The position numbers were made by a program, and so were the translations under genes. Positions 58,374-64,000 of a stretch of DNA of 64,000 nt are shown one piece after another. Origin of the DNA: Cladophialophora immunda. Taxonomy: Eukaryota > Ascomycota > Eurotiomycetes > Chaetothyriales > Herpotrichiellaceae. The stretch is taken from NCBI RefSeq assembly GCF_000835495.1, contig NW_015622544.1:4678855-4742854 (forward strand), in the 5' to 3' direction. Every line of letters begins with the position of its first letter. Positions within the stretch are counted from its first letter, which is position 1. The notes below the pieces were generated by a model. The model ran no database searches and had not been told where the DNA came from. It was given only the letters and a program-made list of their open reading frames with translations.

Positions 58374-59855
58374 CTAAGAGTCCGTCGCGGTCGCCCGGGC
58401 GGTATCCATCCTCGACGTGACGGCGACCCAATCGGGCACGGCCCTCAGCCAGGTCCCGACCCAGACGTTGTCGGGCACGTAGACGCTGCCGCTCCGGCCG
58501 GCCAGGACCTGGCGGACCACCCTGGCGGCGACGTCGCGGGGCTCGAGCACCGGCTGGCGCGCGCGGGCCAGCCCCGTCTCCCACGAGCCCACCAGCGGCG
58601 TGCGCGCCCACATCGGGTGCACGATCGAGGCCTGCACGCAGTGCCCGCCGCGGTCGCGGTGGCGCGTCGCCAGCTCCGCGGTCAGCGTCTCGTGCAGCGC
58701 CAGCACCCCGGCCTTGGTCGCGGAGTAGTCGCCCAGGCTGGCGCAGCCGGTGTAGCTGGCCATCTATCACAGGATTCAGCTCGTTAGACTCTTATATACA
58801 CTCGTCTAAGATACCTAGGTAGGTAGGTAGGTAGGTAGGTAGGTAGGTAGGTAGGTAGGTAGGTAGGTAGGTAGGTAGGTAGGTAGGTAGAGTAGATAGG
58901 AAGGGAGGGGGGGACGTGGGGTCGGGAGAGCAGGGGCACGAAAACTTACACTGGCTATCGACACAATGTGCCCCTTCCGCTGCGCCATCATCCGCGGCAG
59001 CAGCAGGCGGATCAAGGTGAAGTGGCTCAGCAGGTTGACGCGGAAGATCTTGTCGAGCCAGGCGTCGTCGGTGTCGAGGATCGTGTGGGCCTGCGCGACG
59101 CCCGCGTTGTTGATCAGCACCGTCGGCGGCGGCGTGGAGTGGCGGCAGATGAGGTCCACGGCCTCGTGGATCGACGCGGGCGAGGTCAAGTCGGCGTGAT
59201 AGTACGAGAGGCGGGGTACTAATGTCCACAGTTAGCAAGGACTCGGGAGTCAGTAGGGTATCACCCCGTGTGTGTGTGTGTGTGTATAGGGGTTTGTCCC
59301 CCGAGCCACATGAGAGGGGGTGAGCGGGTGCGTGCTTGAGGTGTTTAGGTGGCTGTACTGACCGTCCTTCAGATCGTCCGGCAACTCCTGCACGTCCAGC
59401 ACGACGACGTTGGCCCGCGTGCGCGCCGCGAACATCTTGACCATCTCCCTCCCGAACCCCGAGCACCCGCCCGTGACCAGGATGGTCTCCTTGCCTTCCC
59501 CGCCAAAGTCCCACGCCTCGCCCTGTTTCCCGAGGTGCCAGTAGTTCAGGGCCAGGCGGTTGAGGAGCCGGTTGAGGTGCGTGATCAGCCCCAGCGCGAA
59601 GAGGAACTTGAGCGTCTTGAGCGCCGGGGTCGCCCTCAGCGTGATCCTGTTGGGGATGCCCCAGGGCAGTTGGAAGGGGAGGAGCCTCAAGGTCGTGGTC
59701 GGCGGTGGCCAGGGCAGGCGCTCCAGGAGCGTCGGGTTGCGGTGCACGTACAGGAGTAGCGCACCGGTGAGCACCGGGTTGAAGAGGGTTTCGGCCACCA
59801 GCGTCCGGAGGGAGGAGAGGTGAGATGATGGTTCTAGAGTAGAGTGGACGGCCAT
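58374..59855 (-). CDS. Short-chain dehydrogenase/reductase, membrane-associated (retinol dehydrogenase/17-beta-HSD-like)
   Basis: A classical SDR of 383 residues. Exons 59363-59855, 58950-59218 and 58374-58763; introns 59219-59362 (144 nt, with a TG repeat) and 58764-58949 (186 nt, mostly a CCTA repeat). ATG 59855 is the first true start. Hydrophobic segments near residues 22-38 (FNPVLTGALLLYV) and 83-95 suggest membrane anchoring. The cofactor motif is ILVTGGCSGFGREM, followed by VLDVQEL whose acidic residue suggests NAD(H). Next are LINNAGVAQAHTILD, the Ser in SIASMASYTG and the catalytic pair YSATK (about Tyr267/Lys271). This fits fungal lipid- or steroid-acting SDRs of the RDH10/DHRS type; the substrate is unknown. 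Exon 3 is much richer in GC than its flanks. Confidence 0.88.
58816..58890. repeat. TAGG/CCTA microsatellite inside a dehydrogenase intron
   Basis: About 19 uninterrupted tetranucleotide units filling 40 percent of the second intron of the short-chain dehydrogenase. Read on the coding strand the unit is CCTA, which lies between the donor (58949) and the acceptor (58764). Confidence 0.95.
59268..59285. repeat. GT dinucleotide repeat in a dehydrogenase intron
   Basis: Nine GT units within the first intron of the short-chain dehydrogenase gene. Confidence 0.9.
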
Positions 59856-60369
59856 TTTGATTGACCACGATGGTTTGTGATGGCAAACCCACTCTGTCGC
59901 CAACTCCTCGATGTCAATGCTCTGGTTTGATCTGGTCGAGGCCCGCCCTTTTGAAGCTGCTACCACCTTTGGTATTCAGAGTGTTGAAGTGGACTGGTCC
60001 CCGGTGATGGATCTTGATTGTGACGGGTTTTATCTGGGCGCGGACCTTACAAATCTATCTTGATCCTTGCTGAGTGATGTAAGTGCTTCCATTCCCCCGG
60101 TGAGACCTAGATACGCCCAAGACGCGTACCCCCAAATACCTCAGGCACGGACCGAGTTGACCGAGGTCCACGCATACGAAGAGCTACGAGGCGTTCGCTT
60201 AAGCTTTTGGCGTCAAGGCTAGAAATAACGGGCCATCGCAGGGATGGCCCTACGAGTATTGAATTGCTGTGACTAGCGTTAGTACCCCAGATTTCTCCTA
60301 CCGTACCTTATCAACTGCTGTGTATCACCTGCTTCACACCTCGATATCCGCCATGGCGGCGCAACAGAG

Positions 60370-60951
60370 TTGGGAAAGAGACGATCGTTAACCTGGGAGC
60401 ATCTCTCCGTGTATCCGACAGGGAGGACTATCCCCTGCGATGCCTTGGCACTGGTGGCCGACCGGGCGCTCCTGGGGTCCTTGTCCCGACATCCAGAAAG
60501 TGTCCCAACCCATGTCTCCAGTGGGTTGTCAAGGGAGGCTGGAAAGTATTCGCCAATAACATTTGTGTCGCTGTGAGGTTTGTCTCTTGGCTCACCATCG
60601 TGCCCCAAGATCCGAAGACCATCCCCACCAAAAAGGCCAAAGAGGCCAACTAGACGGACGTCGACGCCGGTCCTGACGCCAGACGCAAGGGTTTCTGTCG
60701 CCACTGTCGACAGTACAGCTGATTCTGGAGGCTGGAAAGGGTACAACTATCCTCTTGAGCCTTTTGGCTTTGACCCCAAGCTATACTTGCGCACCGCAGC
60801 CGGCTACGTGAGCCTGGTGTGGAGCGACCAGACGACCATGTCACCGAACGGAACGTTGTTGACAGGAAACAGCTGCCGCCATGTGGTGCAGAGCCGCGAC
60901 ACGGTGGGCCCAAACTCGGCCCTCCTCAACGCTACAATCCCTTGCCTCTGA
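60370..60951 (+). pseudogene. Possible decayed or unrecognised gene fragment
   Basis: One plus-strand frame is open for about 190 codons apart from a single TGA at 60574-60576. After the stop it is Arg/Pro-rich (PSPPKRPKRPTRRTSTP), then protein-like (GYNYPLEPFGFDPKLYLRTA, GYVSLVWSDQTTMSPNG). A GT-AG intron of 72 nt (about 60545-60616) would remove the TGA in frame. A second overlapping frame is also open (LQWVVKGGWKVFANNICVAV) up to a TAG at 60651, so the coding frame is uncertain. No ATG suits the start. No family is recognised. It could be a relic, an unannotated gene with more exons, or chance. Confidence 0.3.
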
Positions 60952-62171
60952 ATCCATAGCCTCGAGTGCTACGAGACTGACTACCAAGTCCCTCGTGTCG
61001 AGACCGTTGGCCTCGGCCTCCTTTGCTCAGGTCTCTCTGACGTAGTATATACCTTGTTGTGCAGGTGGACTTGCTCGACGACAGCCGCGTGGCTTAGCAA
61101 CTTTCCTGACACGAGATCATACGGCTGAGCCTTATTCTGTACTGCAAGTACGGTTCAATCCGAATGCTGTAGCGGCAGGGGAATGTCGCCGGGCAGCAAG
61201 CTTGACCGCAGGTTTGACCGCAAGTTCGCTTGAGACCCTGGTCTACACTTACCTCTACTACTACCAATCGTAGGAGGCGTAGTTGATGGAGAGTCAGTCC
61301 TTGGGCGGAGGACCGGCCAGTTATTTGACAGACAAGAAGACCAGGGAGATCTCGACATCGACATTAGCTGCATAAAAACAGGCGACGACGAGGGTCCGAT
61401 TACGAGATTTTCTCAGTATTCGACCTCGAACTATTATGCAGGATTTATGCCTGGCAAGAACGCCCGCCAGCGAAATTTGGGTCGGTCAAGATTCTGCCAA
61501 GCAGAACTCGGCGAACTTGCGACGGTAACGATCTTTGCAGTCACACTTGCTGTGGAAAGATGAAGAGAAGGCGAACTTGCCCGTTCGTGCGGAAAGCAAT
61601 AGATCGCGCGCAAGCTGAGATCTAAGTAGCTGACTTAATGGCGGGTGTGGGTATTGAGTTAAGGCTGCCACGCCCTATGCGCTCACAATTGGCTACAGTG
61701 GGTAATGAGATGGGGAAGGAAGGTCGAAGAGAAGCAGGTAAAGACGAGGAGGGCAGGGAGGGTAGCAGGCAGGACGAGGAAGAGGGGGCCTTTACTACGG
61801 GCCATTACCTGACAAGGGACTGGCACTGGCACTGGCAGCTCGAACCCCCGCGTCCATTATTCTAACTGGGGGCGATGCTGACTACATAGGGTACGTTATG
61901 TAATGTTTGAAAGAGTGGTGAAGACTGGTCAACACGGAAAGTGCCACAATCTCTGCCTACTTGGTACTAGCGGCCCTGAGCAGTAATGCAGAAGTTGGAT
62001 TACGAACCAATCGGACACCAGGCTCTCCCCTCTGGTGACAAGAGCAGTCAGCGACTCCGTGCCTCGAATGGCAGACGGTCGAACAAAAGTTGTTGAGCAG
62101 GATCGAGTCCAAACATGTCGGGACAACCGCCCACGGTGCTAGGCAGATGAGGCTGGACTGCAGGCACAGAG

Positions 62172-62178
62172 TATAAGT
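62172..62178 (+). promoter_or_regulatory. TATA-like box before the 202-residue-protein gene
   Basis: TATAAGT, 157-162 bases upstream of the ATG at 62334, a usual distance given a 5' UTR of about 100-130 bases. It is a short match in a plausible place. Confidence 0.35.
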
Positions 62179-62219
62179 AGTCCGGGAAAATGCACCCTTT
62201 CGCAGAAGCAGTTCGGGGA

Positions 62220-62276
62220 ATTCTCTCTCCTCAGAGGTATTCCAGGGGCATTCTGTCTCCCCCAGAGGTATTCAGG
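62220..62276. repeat. Imperfect 30-bp direct repeat in the presumed 5' UTR
   Basis: Two copies of a unit of the form ATTC-T-TCTC-C-CAGAGGTATTC-AGG (62220-62246 and 62250-62276), with a third partial copy of its start at about 62279-62289. Confidence 0.75.
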
Positions 62277-62333
62277 TTCTTTCTGTCTGATATACACGAA
62301 CGTTCCTAAAACACGTAACCATCTTCTGTCACC

Positions 62334-62998
62334 ATGAACTCAAACAAATCCTTCATACCAGAGATCATCGTCGAGACCAGCGTACCAGAATCTCGACTTC
62401 GCGAGAACAAGAAGCATCCACCAAGCCACTCAGGTCAGGAGCAGTGTCCAAGACTCGTCAAGAGGCTCAAGCCATCACAGAGTACCTCCAGAGAATCCGC
62501 AAAGCGCACCCTCTCTTCGTCAGGGTCAAGCACAGTCGCCATCACTGGAGTTATGGGCCACAATCATACGCAAGACTCCTTGATCGAGAGTGAGCAGCTG
62601 GATGTCCCATATCAGTCCAGGTCCAGCCAGGCTAGTTTCGACCATGAGACAAAAGACACTTCCTTGATGACTGTAGAAGAGGAGGATCATCATCCACAGA
62701 CAGTTGCATGGAATAACGGCTTCACAGGAGGTGCCGAGGACACCCTCGACCGAGACTGGGATCTTGCTCAGATCGGAAGCTTTGTGGACGACGAAGAGGC
62801 GTATGCTTGCTGCCGTCGCTGTGCCTCCGGCCGAACCCGCTGACTGTGCGTTGCAGAATCACCGAAGCTCTTCTGGCGGCTCCAGAAGAAGTGCTGGACG
62901 TTGTAGCCGCCAGGTTGGAGAAGACATTGAGGGAGGCCGAAGCAATTCTTTCAAAGCTCAAATCAGCCTTCCAGGACGCGGAGGACGGAGATGTCTGA
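62334..62998 (+). CDS. Protein of 202 residues, function unknown
   Basis: Exon 1 is 62334-62800, a 56-nt intron lies at 62801-62856 (with a CTGAC branch sequence), exon 2 is 62857-62998. The start context is caccATGA. The first 110 residues are Ser/Lys/Arg-rich and disordered (KRLKPSQSTSRESAKRTLSS), then acidic (MTVEEEDHHPQ). Residues 125-155 (NNGFTGGAEDTLDRDWDLAQ then IGSFVDDEE) lead across the splice into a C-terminal amphipathic helix, TEALLAAPEEVLDVVAARLE and KTLREAEAILSKLKSAF, a possible short coiled coil. There is no signal peptide, TM segment or enzyme motif. The exon join is well supported by phase and by the heptad-like helix. I do not recognise a family. Confidence 0.65.
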
Positions 62999-64000
62999 TC
63001 ATGGTCCTCGCCATGCTTTGGATATTGTAATTTGATAGAGGACGTCAATGGTATCTGGGAAGCCTCCTGTAATGAGCGTCGATTCAGTATCGTGTGCTGT
63101 GGCACTGAGGGGTTCCGGACTCCAAATACAACATTGTGAACCGGTGAAGGTCCACACAGGCGGGTGTATTCCTGGGAAGATGTTCTGTGTTAGTATGGCG
63201 TGTCGTTCTTCGTTTCCAAGCATCGCTGTTCAGTGTCATCATTCCAAATACCATACCTCGACTAGCCTGCTGATTACTCGCTTGACAAAATAGGGTCCAT
63301 GTGAGGATGCTGACGGATAGGGACATCAGGCCCATCTCGCCGAGCCCCCTAAGTAATATACGCTGACGACTCCTGGGGGATAACATGGAAGAGATTGCGC
63401 CCTGATCCTGGAGAATTGAGCAGCAGACCATCAACGTCCATTTTTATTGGCCAAAGCGAGGACTGCGTGGTTCTGCGCTGTCAGTTCTCGGTCGAAGCCG
63501 ACAATCACGGAGCCAATTCAGAGACCCAGAAAACGTAGAGTGAGCCGAAACTCGAGAATATTGTCTCTTTTGTAGGCGGCAGGAATTCATAATCATTCAG
63601 CAAAAGGTGGTATCTAGTGTCCTAATGAAATGAAAAGACGCCTTCCTGGAGAAGGTCAGCGTGCAAGAAAAAGACATATTACCTGTCGCAGATATCCACA
63701 CACTCCTTCTTCTCGAGATGTATAACTTCCCACCATGATATGCGCCCGCGTAGATCATGTCACCTCATGCTTGGCTGCTCGTCGCCTCATTTTCGCATAT
63801 ACTCATCTGAAGGGTCGCTCGTATGTCCCATCATCGTTGCCCACTGCGCTGGCTGGCGGACTGCGGAAATGGCTCAGATCTCCGCTCCCGGTCCGCCGGA
63901 GAGCTTGTCGCATGGTTTCAACGTTAATTTCATTTCCAGTAGCTAGCGGTGAGCTCTGTCCTGGCAGCGGACTACCGGCGCCTCTTGGGGCTCGGTTTGG
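62999..64000. other. Right-end stretch without a supported gene
   Basis: About 1 kb after the 202-residue-protein gene. Short open frames (63084-63434 minus, 63740-63946 plus) show no coding character or domain. The 3' UTR of the previous gene is expected at its start. Confidence 0.45.

Larger units (their letters stand above)
59856..62333. other. Intergenic stretch with a possible coding relic
   Basis: 2.5 kb between two divergent genes. Nothing firm is seen in 59856-60369 or 60952-62160 beyond expected promoter DNA. The part at 60370-60951 is listed separately. A short tandem repeat and a TATA-like box lie just before the next gene. Confidence 0.45.

Noticed and set aside
58816..58890. Array of direct repeats as CRISPR-like or telomeric
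   Set aside because: It is a four-base microsatellite without spacers and differs from the fungal telomere unit TTAGGG.
58792..59892. Long minus-strand frame with many LPTY repeats
   Set aside because: It reads through the CCTA microsatellite intron of the short-chain dehydrogenase; the LPTY repeats are the translated microsatellite, not a separate protein.
60279..60746. 155-codon minus-strand frame
   Set aside because: Low coding character; overlaps the plus-strand relic, which reads better; no domain.
61840..61870. Minus-strand GGTTCGA sequence, possible tRNA
   Set aside because: T-stem bases do not pair and no acceptor stem is seen.

Overview
The window is nuclear DNA of a filamentous ascomycete (Pezizomycotina). 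The evidence is short GT-AG introns, mostly 41-104 nt, that interrupt nearly every gene; long gaps between genes; coding sequence of moderate GC; and typical fungal families (ABCC transporter, Fungal_trans regulator, Cdc7, condensin Cnd1, GH37 neutral trehalase, isocitrate lyase, oxysterol-binding protein). The species cannot be fixed from sequence alone. I see no rRNA, tRNA, CRISPR array, intact transposon or viral gene. Exon borders were read by hand and checked by reading-frame phase and protein continuity, not by transcripts.

Left part (1-16 kb): an ABCC transporter cut by the window edge (minus) is divergent from a 3-isopropylmalate dehydrogenase gene (plus). Then come an RBR-type ubiquitin ligase (minus), a PLP-dependent lyase-like enzyme (plus), a gene joining an N-terminal helical domain to a BTB-like domain and carrying an apparent frameshift (plus), and a 1,659-residue low-complexity protein (minus).

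Middle part (16-38 kb): an HAD phosphatase-like protein, Cdc7 kinase and condensin subunit 1 form a compact core. Cdc7 and condensin are head to head over about 235 bp. Next come a 212-residue Ala/His-rich protein, a signal-peptide/Cys-rich/TM sensor-like protein and a two-finger C2H2 regulator with a Fungal_trans domain. The gaps here are 1.5-4.2 kb, with microsatellites.

Right part (38-64 kb): after a 5.4 kb stretch with no supportable gene lie an Osh-type oxysterol-binding protein and a fatty-aldehyde-dehydrogenase-like enzyme (both minus), an F-box-like/Cys-cluster protein (plus), neutral trehalase and isocitrate lyase (both plus), a membrane-associated short-chain dehydrogenase whose second intron is mostly a TAGG/CCTA microsatellite (minus), a possible coding relic, and a 202-residue protein of unknown function (plus).

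Most genes are ordinary housekeeping or carbon/lipid-metabolism genes and do not form one pathway. I found no clearly new multi-gene system. The best leads are the frameshifted BTB gene, the microsatellite intron in the dehydrogenase, the Cdc7/condensin shared promoter, the paired IPMDH/ABC transporter, and a few unassigned proteins.
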